A stretch of DNA of 64,000 bases, taken from positions 1 through 64,000 of the forward strand of contig UQYV01000012.1 of the NCBI GenBank assembly GCA_900545245.1, in the 5' to 3' direction. This document shows positions 52,485-60,482 of this stretch, piece after piece. The position numbers were made by a program, and so were the translations under genes. Every line of letters begins with the position of its first letter. Position 1 is the first letter of the stretch. Source of the stretch: an uncultured Bacteroidales bacterium (lineage in GTDB: Bacteria > Bacteroidota > Bacteroidia > Bacteroidales > UBA932). The notes under the pieces were generated by a model. The model worked only from the letters and a program-made list of their open reading frames with translations, made no database searches and was not told the origin of the DNA.

Positions 52485-53768
52485 TTATAGTTGATTAAAC
52501 TTGTTCATGGCATTTGCCTTAATATCATCCGCTATGTCAATGTAGGGTTTCATAGCTTTGTAGTCGCTGTGTCCCGTCCATTTCATGACCACCTGTGCCG
52601 GGATTCCGAGAGCCAGCGCATTGCAGATGAATGTCCTTCTTCCTGCATGGGTACTGAGCAAAGCGTATTTGGGTGTGACTTCATCAATACGTTCATTTCC
52701 CTTGTAGTAGGTTTCCCGTACAGGCTCGTTGATTTCTGCCAGTTCGCCCAGCTCTTTCAGGTAATCGTTCATCTTCTGGTTGCTGATGACGGGCAGAGCC
52801 ATGTAATTCTCGAAATGGATGTCCTTGTATTTGTCCAGTATGGCTTTGCTGTATTTGTTCAGTTCAATCGTCAGGCTGTCGGCAGTCTTGACTGTGGTTA
52901 TTTCGATGTGGTCGGACTTCACATCGCTTCTTTTCAGATTGCGAACATCCGAATACCGCAAACTCGTAAAGCAGCAGAACAGGAAAACATCACGCACACG
53001 TTCCAGGTATTGCTTATCCTTGGGTATCTGGTAGTCTTTCAGCTTGTTCAGTTCATCCCAAGTCAGGAAGATTACTTTTTTCGAGGTGGTTTTCAGTTTC
53101 GGTTTGAACGTATCGTATGCAATGTTCTGATGATGTCCTTTCTTGAAGCTCCAGCGCAGGAACCATTTGAGGAATCCCATTTGCTTGCCGATGGTGCTGT
53201 TTCTCATATCCTTGGTGTCACGCAGGAAGTTGACGTATTCGTTCAATCCAAACTCGTTGAAATAGTTGAACGTTGCATCCTCCTTGAACTCTTTGAGGTG
53301 GTTCCTCACTGCTGCAAATTTTTCATAGGTGGATGCCGTCCAGTTATTCTGGTTACCGCACTCTTTTACAAACTCATCGAACACCTCCCAAAAGCTGACA
53401 GGGGCTTCTTCCGGCTGTTCTTCGCTGGTGTCTTTCATTCTCATGTTGAAAGCTTCCTTCAACTGTTGGGTCGTTGGCATGACCTCCTGCACCTCAAATT
53501 CCTTGAAAATATTCTGGATTTCGGCATAGTATTTCAGCAAGTCCGTATTGATTTCGGCTGCACTTTGCTTTAGCTTGTTGGTACATCCGTTCTTTACCCG
53601 CTGCTTATCTGCATCCCATTTGGCTACGTCAATCCGGTAGCCCGTTGTAAACTCGATGCGTTGGCTGGCAAAGATGACACGCATACGGATGGGTACGTTC
53701 TCTACGATTGGCACACCGTTCTTTTTCCGGCTCTCCAATGCAAAAATGATGTTGCGCTTGATATTCAT
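52485..53768 (-). CDS. intN2: Tyrosine recombinase (IntN2-like integrase)
   Basis: A 427-residue site-specific recombinase that would insert and excise the element. An Arm-type and SAM-like core-binding domain (about 1-210) precedes the catalytic domain, with Arg in TSLRYSDV (about 270), HAGRRTF (about 373, His and Arg), GHSDY (about 397) and the Tyr nucleophile in KPYIDI (about 408). All catalytic residues are present. The ATG at 53768 (MNIKRNIIFALESRKKNG) fits the family; an upstream start adds 14 residues. The gene reads inward from the right end, next to its att site. Confidence 0.92.
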   Translation of the reverse strand: MNIKRNIIFALESRKKNGVPIVENVPIRMRVIFASQRIEFTTGYRIDVAKWDADKQRVKNGCTNKLKQSAAEINTDLLKYYAEIQNIFKEFEVQEVMPTTQQLKEAFNMRMKDTSEEQPEEAPVSFWEVFDEFVKECGNQNNWTASTYEKFAAVRNHLKEFKEDATFNYFNEFGLNEYVNFLRDTKDMRNSTIGKQMGFLKWFLRWSFKKGHHQNIAYDTFKPKLKTTSKKVIFLTWDELNKLKDYQIPKDKQYLERVRDVFLFCCFTSLRYSDVRNLKRSDVKSDHIEITTVKTADSLTIELNKYSKAILDKYKDIHFENYMALPVISNQKMNDYLKELGELAEINEPVRETYYKGNERIDEVTPKYALLSTHAGRRTFICNALALGIPAQVVMKWTGHSDYKAMKPYIDIADDIKANAMNKFNQL

Positions 53769-53933
53769 AATTGGGTGCGTTTGAAATTCTACACCCAAAT
53801 ATACACCCAATTATTGAGATAGCAAAAGACATTTAGAAACATTTACTTTTACTCTATATTGTAATTTACACTTGATTATCAGTCGTTTGCAGTTTTATGA
53901 TATTCTGTGAAAGTATAAGTTCGAGAGCCTCCA

Positions 53934-53942
53934 TCTCCGCAA
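53934..53942 (+). repeat. Right attachment site
   Basis: TCTCCGCAA repeats the tRNA-Ser 3' end (42701-42709). The preceding 14 bp (TTCGAGAGCCTCCA) are related to the tRNA T-arm (9 of 14 identical). Host DNA should resume just after this point. Confidence 0.65.
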
Positions 53943-53996
53943 AGACCTGAGAATCAGGGAGTCGCCGGGGTGCGAGGGAACCACGACCAAAGGGAG

Positions 53997-54012
53997 CGAA
54001 TCCCTCACTCTC
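53997..54012 (+). repeat. Second partial copy of the tRNA-Ser 3' end
   Basis: CGAATCCCTCACTCTC is identical to 42689-42704 within tRNA-Ser (T-loop plus acceptor arm). It lies 55 bp outside the inferred element end. Likely a scar of an earlier integration, or an alternative right boundary. Between 53,943 and 54,166 I see no gene, only small hairpins such as CCTGA-gaa-TCAGG (53946-53958). Confidence 0.6.
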
Positions 54013-54120
54013 TCTGAGTCAATAAACTTCAGGTGTTATCAAAAACAGATGCAGCGCGTAGCAGTTTTTCGCCTCTGGTGCACATCGCTACGGATGTAAG
54101 CGAATATTAATAAAATTTGT

Positions 54121-54133
54121 GATAATAATTATC
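54121..54133. promoter_or_regulatory. Possible operator of the GH42-like gene
   Basis: GATAAT-A-ATTATC is a perfect interrupted palindrome about 34 bp upstream of the -7 box at 54167. It could bind the HTCS regulator of the locus or another activator. Short AT-rich palindromes occur by chance, so the call is weak. Confidence 0.3.
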
Positions 54134-54166
54134 AAGAATGGATAAATAAAAAATACTATTGTGGCA

Positions 54167-54174
54167 TATATTTG
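54167..54174 (+). promoter_or_regulatory. -7 element of the GH42-like gene
   Basis: TATATTTG matches TAnnTTTG, 18 nt before the ATG at 54192. No -33 TTTG at the usual spacing, as common in activator-dependent promoters. Confidence 0.5.
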
Positions 54175-54191
54175 CACAAAATCCGAACGTT

Positions 54192-56177
54192 ATGAAGAGA
54201 ATACTTGCAATTTTCATTTCCTCACTTGTGCTCGAGTCGGCTCTTGTTGCCGCTCCGTCTTTCGGAGCACAGGTTTTCATAGAACCGGGTCAGACTCCGG
54301 AACAGATTGACGGGTGGTTCAGAATCCTGCGCGACAGCGGTTTCGAATATGCGAGAATAAGAATGTTCGGTTCCCATATGCAGAAATCTGATGGCAAGTG
54401 GGACTTCTCTCTCTACGATGCCGCATTCTCTTCTGCCGAGAAATATGGTATAAGACTTTTTGCAACCCTTTTCCCCACTACAGATGAACTTAATGATGTC
54501 GGTGGGTTCAAATTTCCCAAAACTGAGAAACAGCTTTCTGATGTCGGAGAGTATATAGACAATGTCGTGGGGCATTTCAAAGATTCTCCGGCTTTGGATA
54601 CATGGGTTATTCAAAATGAGCCGGGTACCGGCAGCCTGAAGGTTAACGAAACAGAACTCTCTCGAAAAAAACGGCAGGAATGGGAGAGCTCCCAGAAAAA
54701 GGAAGGACTACGTAGTGCTTATCTTTCAGCGGATTTCAGCGATCAGGAATTTCTCGTGAGTTATACTGAGTGGTATTTGAGGTGGATATCTGACAGAGTG
54801 TTGACAACGGATTCCAAACACGGACGCCATATCAATCCTCATCAGATTTTAGAAACCATACAGGAATATGATTTTCCCAAATATGGGGAATTCATAACTT
54901 CGTTCGGGTCGTCTATGCATTTTTCCTGGCATTTCGATGTTTTTGAGAGGAAGGACTATCCTCTCGGTGTTTCTATGATGACAGATATCATAGCCAACAA
55001 TGCGGAAGGCAAACCATATTGGATAACGGAATTTCAAGGAGGCGCAGTCACTGCCAGTGGAAAGACTGTACTTTGTCCGACTGCCGATGAGGTTACACAA
55101 TGCCTTTGGACGGGAGTGGGAGCAGGAATAAAAGGCCTTATGTTTTGGACACTCAACCAGAGAAAGGCTGTGAGAGAGGCCGGAGAATGGGGCCTTTTGG
55201 ATTTTCAGGGAAGACCAAGCGTGCGTCTTACGGCTGCCTCTGAAGTTGCAGGAATCATTGCCTCAAACAAAGAACTTTTCGATGGAATAGAGCCGCTTAA
55301 AAGCAATATAACAATTCTATACAACAATGAATCGCTCTGGATGCAGAAAATCAATGCTTCGTTCCAAAAAGACGAAGACAATCCGGGCAGAAGCAAGACG
55401 GCGGTGATGCAGTCAATGGCTGCTGCCTATTCCGCCATTTGCTCGCTTGGTGCCGTACCGCAAATATGCAGCACAGAGTTCTATGACTGGTCCAATCCAA
55501 AGGGGAAAGTGATTGTTCTCCCCAATATTATATGTGTTCCCTCTGTTCTAAGGTCAAATCTGTTGTCATTCGTCCGTGACGGGGGAAAAGTTATCGCTAC
55601 CGGATTGACGGGCTACTATGATGAATATATGCGTTGTTCATTTATGGGAGACTGGGACTTGGGAGAGGCTTTCGGTGCCGGAATTTCCGAATTCGCGGTC
55701 ACAGACAGATATGCCCCACTTCCGGAATTCAATGGGATTCGGCTTGACACGCATCTCTGGAAAGGCATACTTATTCCCGAAACAGCGGCTCCATTTCTTA
55801 AAGACGGTGATATGGCCATCGCGTCATTCAATAAATACGGAAAAGGCTCGGCAATATGGTTCCCATCAATGATTGATTTGGGATGCAGATGTCGCAAAGA
55901 GTATGAACTGGCGGCATTTTATGCCGAAGTTTTGTCTTCCGATATTGTTGCGCCGGTATCGTTTGTCAAACCATCTCCGGGAATATATTTACGGACAATG
56001 AAATCCGGAGGCAAATACATCGGTATTGTGATAAACAAAAGAAATGAGACTGTCAAAACCGCATTCAAAAGCGGATTGTCGCATCCTGAAGTGATTTTCG
56101 CAAGCCACGGCGGTTCCGTAAAGAATTCGAAAATCATCATCCATCCTGAAGAAACGCTCGTTTGCGTTTGGAACTAA
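54192..56177 (+). CDS. GH42-like glycoside hydrolase (clan GH-A)
   Basis: A 661-residue exported enzyme. A signal peptide (residues about 1-25) is followed by a TIM barrel with acid/base Glu in IQNEPGTG (about residue 149) and nucleophile Glu in YWITEFQGG (about 280), the GH42 layout. A flavodoxin-like trimerization domain (about 385-570: ILYNNESLWMQ... VIVLPNIICVPSVL... GGKVIATGLTGYYDEYM) and a small C-terminal beta domain follow. Activity is probably an exo-galactosidase or related exo-glycosidase; GH164/GH165 types share this design. The ATG at 54192 gives the signal peptide. Stop codons overlap by 3 bp with the convergent regulator gene. Confidence 0.82.
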   Translation: MKRILAIFISSLVLESALVAAPSFGAQVFIEPGQTPEQIDGWFRILRDSGFEYARIRMFGSHMQKSDGKWDFSLYDAAFSSAEKYGIRLFATLFPTTDELNDVGGFKFPKTEKQLSDVGEYIDNVVGHFKDSPALDTWVIQNEPGTGSLKVNETELSRKKRQEWESSQKKEGLRSAYLSADFSDQEFLVSYTEWYLRWISDRVLTTDSKHGRHINPHQILETIQEYDFPKYGEFITSFGSSMHFSWHFDVFERKDYPLGVSMMTDIIANNAEGKPYWITEFQGGAVTASGKTVLCPTADEVTQCLWTGVGAGIKGLMFWTLNQRKAVREAGEWGLLDFQGRPSVRLTAASEVAGIIASNKELFDGIEPLKSNITILYNNESLWMQKINASFQKDEDNPGRSKTAVMQSMAAAYSAICSLGAVPQICSTEFYDWSNPKGKVIVLPNIICVPSVLRSNLLSFVRDGGKVIATGLTGYYDEYMRCSFMGDWDLGEAFGAGISEFAVTDRYAPLPEFNGIRLDTHLWKGILIPETAAPFLKDGDMAIASFNKYGKGSAIWFPSMIDLGCRCRKEYELAAFYAEVLSSDIVAPVSFVKPSPGIYLRTMKSGGKYIGIVINKRNETVKTAFKSGLSHPEVIFASHGGSVKNSKIIIHPEETLVCVWN

Positions 56178-59100
56178 TCAGACAACTCCTTATGCTTCTC
56201 GGCAAAGGTCGTTGGTGAACAGCCGAAATATTTCTTGAAGCATTTCGTGAAGTATGAATGCGTGTTGAACCCCACCGCATACATTACTTCCTGGATTCTC
56301 ATATCTGAATTTGCCAGATATTGGGCGGCCCGTTTCAGACGGATATCCCTGATGAATTCATTTATTGATTCTCCGGTCGTTGATTTGACTTTGTGGTATA
56401 TCTGCTGATATGAATATCTGCTCTGTTCGATAAGCTCTTGGACACCGAAAACGGGGTCAGCAATATTCTTTTCCACAATCTCCACGAGTTCGTGCAGCAA
56501 TTTGTCATCAAATGATTCCAATGCTATATCTGACGGGCGGCCGAGAAACTGTTCTTTGTAACGCTTTTGCAGATTGAGTCTGGAATCCAGCAGAGTCTCG
56601 ATTCTGGTCAGCAGGGTGGCGATACTGAAAGGTTTTGTGAGAAAGACATCCACTCCAGCTTCATAACTGTTTCTCTGTGCCGCATCGTCCGTCATTGCCG
56701 TGAGCATTATGAAAGGGATATGGCTACTTACCTTGTCATCCCTCACTGCCCGACAAAGATCATATCCGTTCATTCCCGTCATCATCAGGTCGGATATCAC
56801 AAAGTCGGGAATAATCCCGTTTATGAGTTCAAGTCCGCTTTGACCGTCTGTCGCAGTGAAGACATTGTACTTTTTCTCAAGTGAGAGTTTCAAGAAAGAA
56901 AGCATATCCTTATCATCTTCTATTATGACAGCATTTTTCCGTTCCCCCTCACTTTTGTTATCCTGTATAGGCAAATCCTTTTCCGCTACCGGCTGTAAAT
57001 TATCGGTGGAGACATTCGCCAATTCGGCATTACATTGTCCGTCCGTTTCTATCCCAAGGTCTTTCCGGAGAGTGAAACTGAACGTGGAGCCGCTCCCGAC
57101 TTCGCTGTGGACGGATACATCCCCTCCGTGCATCCTTACATAGGTCTTTACTATTCCCAATCCTATGCCGGAACCTTTTAGAGAGTCCGGGGCGACAGTT
57201 TCCGTACTTCCTTGATAGAATTTGTCAAAAATATATGGAAGGTCTTTTCCCGCTATTCCGCAACCGTTGTCCGTCACAGATACCACAATCATATCCGGCT
57301 TATCCGGATGAGCTGCGACCTGTACTACAATCATCCCGTAATCTTTAGTGAATTTGCAGGCGTTGCTCAATAGGTTGAAAACGATTTTTTCAATTTTGCC
57401 ACTATCGTAGTTCATATAAACGGCATCAGTTTCGGTTTCGAATCCAAGTCTTATGTTCCTGCTTTCCGCCTTTTTCCGGAACGCATCGGTGAGTCTGGAG
57501 ATGTATGCAACGATATTTCCCGAAACGAGTTGCATTCCGATTGCTCCGGACTCGATTTTTCTCAATTCCATAATCCTGTTAATCAAATCCTTGAGCCGTT
57601 CTCCATTTTGTTTGATGATTTGCAGCAGTTGTACGCTCTGTTCGTTCTTTTCCGTTTGCAGGAGTTCTTCCGTTGGTGCCATTATCAGGGACAGCGGTGT
57701 CTTGAATTCATGTGAGATGTTGGTAAAAAACTCGCTTTTGAGTTCATTCAACTCTTCCGCCTTGAGTCTTTCGTTTCTCTCTTTTGCCAATTGCTTGTCC
57801 GTCCGGAACTTGATAAAGAGTATTTTCGCTAGGCCTAGAATCAATAGCAGGCTTATGATGACATATACGGCAATTGCTCCGGCAGAAGTCCACCAAGGTT
57901 GTCTGACCACGATTTCGAGAGAACTATCCTTCGGACACCTTACTCCGTCGCTGTTATACCCACGCACCACGAACCTGTAGTGTCCGGGCTTTACCATGCT
58001 GTACCGTGCGCAACTCTCTTTTCCTGTCGTACTGTGCCATATATTGTCCAGCCCTTCGAGTTTGTATTCATATCTGTTAGCTTCCGGGGCAGAAAAATTG
58101 GTGACTGCAAAATTGATTTTGAAATTACCTTGATTGTGATTGAGTCTGACTACGGGGAGTGATGTTACATATATCTGTGAAGGTGCGTATGTCTCGTCAA
58201 TAACCTCAAAGCCGGAAATGACAGGAGATGGGGCGTAGTCATTGACGTGAATCAGTTCCGGGTTGAAATCGAGAACAAAGCCATCCCCACACATAAAAAT
58301 CAGACCCTTGGCCTCCGTTGTCCCATTATGGATGATTCCCCGTACGCCCAACTGTGCGCTCAGATCTATGCGTACTTTTTCTTCTCTGTCTCTGTCATAC
58401 ATCACTATTCTCGTGGCGTTGGCAAACCATATCCTTTCGTGAGCATCTGTCGTAATGATTCTTATCGCCTGATTCATTTCATCGTCTTGAAACTTTTCGA
58501 TGACGCCGTCCGCCGATATTAAGTTGAGCCCCAAATCGGTTCCCACCCAAACATTCCCGTTGGAATCGGCAAGAATGGTGTAGATCCGGTTGCTGGTCAG
58601 CCCGTCATTTTCTCCGAAGACTAATGTGGGTTGTCCTTCACAGTAGCGTATGATTCCGTCTGAAATTGTCCCTATCCATATATTCCCTTTCTTGTCTACG
58701 TCAAAATACGGGATGCTACTGTTTGATTGTGAAAGAAATGGGGACAGGTCTGTTTCCTCATAATCAAAGCCTGTAATATTCCCCAATCTGTCGCGTTTCG
58801 GAGAGACCATCCCCAAACCATCGATAATGTTTGAGACTATGCGTCCGTCAGGCAGTTCTTTTATATCATATATATACTTAAATTGAGTTTTTTCATTTTT
58901 TACTTCGACAAAAACTCCTCTTCTCCTGTCGAAATACTGCAATCCGTCGTTTGTCCCGACCCAAATGGTATTTGAAGAATCGATATAGATGCGTTTTATG
59001 ATATCGTGCTTTAATCCCTGATTTTTGCCGTAATGACGCAGAATATTGAAAGAGTAGTCGCAGACAAGAATTCCGTTATGGGTGGCGAGCCATAGCTCGT

Positions 59101-60214
59101 TTGGGGATACGGCTTTTATGTCCCGGACCGTAACCCTCTTTCCTGTATGATATATAGGGTGTATGCTGACAGGTTTCCTGTTCAAGTCATACTTTGATAT
59201 CCCCAGCGATGTGCCCAGCCATACAATGCCGCCCCTGTCCCGGTACAATTTCCGGACATAATTGCTGAGAAGGAATGTTTTTCCCTCTTCGCCAGTGACG
59301 GGAGTGAAAGTCTCTGTAACAGCGTCGAAAATGCAGACTCCCTTACTCGTACCTATCATCCACTTCCCCTCTTCCAGTCCTGCAATGTCGCAGACATCAT
59401 TTTCGCAAATGGAACTGTTGTCAACATTATAGTACTTCAAGATATTCCCGCTCGTGGACATTATTGAAAGCCCTGCCGACATCCCCACATACAACAGGTT
59501 ATCCTCTTCCATATATCGTATGAATTCAATGAAATCGTTGACATCGTGTCGACCTCCCTTAGGGATGCCGCTTATCCGTACCGATGTGTTATCCTTGGGA
59601 TCGAATCTGTATATCCCGTCGAAAGATCCGAGCCAAAGAATCCCCGTTGAGTCCTGTGTGATGGAAGTTATCTCGTAAGCTCTCGGATCCGGATGCCCTT
59701 TTGCCGGATTGAACGCTTCAAGATAATCCTTTCCCGTGTCATATTTTATCAGCCCGGTGCAGGTCCCTATCCATAGCGTTTCTTTGTCCCTGTCTTCACA
59801 AATACTGCGGATTCGTTGAGTGGATAGGAGTTGCCTTTCATCGCAAGCAGGCTTGCATGCGGACATTACTCCCGTGTGCGGGTCAAAAACGGATATTCCG
59901 ATTTCCGTCCCAATCCAGATTCTGTCGGAGGAATCCGTGTGGAGGCAGTTGATCCATGAAGAATTCAGACAGGAATTGGGCGTTCCGTGTTTGTATATGG
60001 TGAAATTGTGCCCGTCATATCTGTTCAGGCCTTCGTCCGTACCGATCCACATCATTCCGAAACAGTCCTGCGTGAGACAGAGTACCTCGTGGCTTGAAAG
60101 TCCGTCTTTAGTACTTACATTGTCAAATACAAAATCTTCTGCATTAAGACTTATGCAGGGCAGAGTCAAAATCACCGCTATAGTGATTGTCGGTTTCAGG
60201 AATATGCTCCTCAT
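56174..60214 (-). CDS. Hybrid two-component system regulator (HTCS)
   Basis: A 1,346-residue single-protein sensor-regulator of the type that controls polysaccharide utilization loci. Order: signal peptide (1-25); two beta-propellers of Reg_prop repeats (about 30-670, many WIGT/VWVGT strands); Y_Y_Y domain (about 690-770); membrane helix (about 775-800); HisKA with His in NISHEFKTPLS (about 833); HATPase (NACKF near 946, DNGCGIAG near 983); receiver with Asp in VISDLMMTG (about 1140); AraC HTH (about 1235-1340). It should sense an oligosaccharide in the periplasm and switch on the surrounding genes. All key phospho-residues are present. Divergent from the downstream lipoprotein operon. Confidence 0.95.
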   Translation of the reverse strand: MRSIFLKPTITIAVILTLPCISLNAEDFVFDNVSTKDGLSSHEVLCLTQDCFGMMWIGTDEGLNRYDGHNFTIYKHGTPNSCLNSSWINCLHTDSSDRIWIGTEIGISVFDPHTGVMSACKPACDERQLLSTQRIRSICEDRDKETLWIGTCTGLIKYDTGKDYLEAFNPAKGHPDPRAYEITSITQDSTGILWLGSFDGIYRFDPKDNTSVRISGIPKGGRHDVNDFIEFIRYMEEDNLLYVGMSAGLSIMSTSGNILKYYNVDNSSICENDVCDIAGLEEGKWMIGTSKGVCIFDAVTETFTPVTGEEGKTFLLSNYVRKLYRDRGGIVWLGTSLGISKYDLNRKPVSIHPIYHTGKRVTVRDIKAVSPNELWLATHNGILVCDYSFNILRHYGKNQGLKHDIIKRIYIDSSNTIWVGTNDGLQYFDRRRGVFVEVKNEKTQFKYIYDIKELPDGRIVSNIIDGLGMVSPKRDRLGNITGFDYEETDLSPFLSQSNSSIPYFDVDKKGNIWIGTISDGIIRYCEGQPTLVFGENDGLTSNRIYTILADSNGNVWVGTDLGLNLISADGVIEKFQDDEMNQAIRIITTDAHERIWFANATRIVMYDRDREEKVRIDLSAQLGVRGIIHNGTTEAKGLIFMCGDGFVLDFNPELIHVNDYAPSPVISGFEVIDETYAPSQIYVTSLPVVRLNHNQGNFKINFAVTNFSAPEANRYEYKLEGLDNIWHSTTGKESCARYSMVKPGHYRFVVRGYNSDGVRCPKDSSLEIVVRQPWWTSAGAIAVYVIISLLLILGLAKILFIKFRTDKQLAKERNERLKAEELNELKSEFFTNISHEFKTPLSLIMAPTEELLQTEKNEQSVQLLQIIKQNGERLKDLINRIMELRKIESGAIGMQLVSGNIVAYISRLTDAFRKKAESRNIRLGFETETDAVYMNYDSGKIEKIVFNLLSNACKFTKDYGMIVVQVAAHPDKPDMIVVSVTDNGCGIAGKDLPYIFDKFYQGSTETVAPDSLKGSGIGLGIVKTYVRMHGGDVSVHSEVGSGSTFSFTLRKDLGIETDGQCNAELANVSTDNLQPVAEKDLPIQDNKSEGERKNAVIIEDDKDMLSFLKLSLEKKYNVFTATDGQSGLELINGIIPDFVISDLMMTGMNGYDLCRAVRDDKVSSHIPFIMLTAMTDDAAQRNSYEAGVDVFLTKPFSIATLLTRIETLLDSRLNLQKRYKEQFLGRPSDIALESFDDKLLHELVEIVEKNIADPVFGVQELIEQSRYSYQQIYHKVKSTTGESINEFIRDIRLKRAAQYLANSDMRIQEVMYAVGFNTHSYFTKCFKKYFGCSPTTFAEKHKELSD

Positions 60215-60255
60215 AAAAAATACGTTCCTTGGGGATTATTCAATTTCCACAATTG

Positions 60256-60263
60256 CAAATTTA
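60256..60263 (-). promoter_or_regulatory. -7 element of the HTCS gene
   Basis: Minus-strand TAAATTTG matches TAnnTTTG and lies about 41 nt before the HTCS ATG (60214). No -33 TTTG is clear. Confidence 0.45.
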
Positions 60264-60401
60264 CCAAATTTCCCGGATTTCTGCCTTGGGGTGAATGCGC
60301 CGATTCTGTAAATCCTTGTCTTATGGTGGCTTTGGGTGACAGTCAGCACTGCGGAGTAAAAAACGTTCTAATTTTTATCAAAAATGTTGTAATGGACTTG
60401 A

Positions 60402-60432
60402 TTGTTCCCAAAGACAAATGTTGATAGATTTG
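60402..60432 (+). promoter_or_regulatory. Promoter of the GH-A lipoprotein operon
   Basis: TTG (60402-60404), 20 bp, TAGATTTG (60425-60432), about 50 nt before the ATG at 60483. It is probably the HTCS-controlled promoter of the 60.5-64 kb operon. Confidence 0.6.
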
Positions 60433-60482
60433 CATTCGAAGAAAAACACTGAGTAAGCAGTTAAAAATTGCGTGATAAAAAA

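Larger units (their letters stand above)
42701..53942. mobile_element. NBU2-like mobilizable integrated element
   Basis: About 11.2 kb of AT-richer DNA bounded by TCTCCGCAA repeats, inserted in the 3' end of tRNA-Ser. Plus-strand cargo: a Mef-type efflux gene, a LnuA-type gene, a broken GNAT gene. Minus-strand backbone: SnoaL-like, MobV relaxase, oriT-like region, Toprim protein, AAA protein, DUF3853, an unknown gene, DUF1016, tyrosine integrase. The Bacteroides element NBU2 is known to be about 11 kb, to carry mef(En2) and lnu(AN2), and to enter tRNA-Ser genes. Gene set, size and site all agree. Identity at sequence level is inferred. It has a relaxase but no conjugation genes, so it would need a helper element to move. 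Confidence 0.9.

Noticed and set aside
53997..54012. Using the 16-bp tRNA-Ser repeat as the element's right end
   Set aside because: The 9-bp TCTCCGCAA with its 23-bp tRNA-like context fits the integrase-side architecture and the NBU2-like length better. The 16-bp copy is kept as a possible scar.
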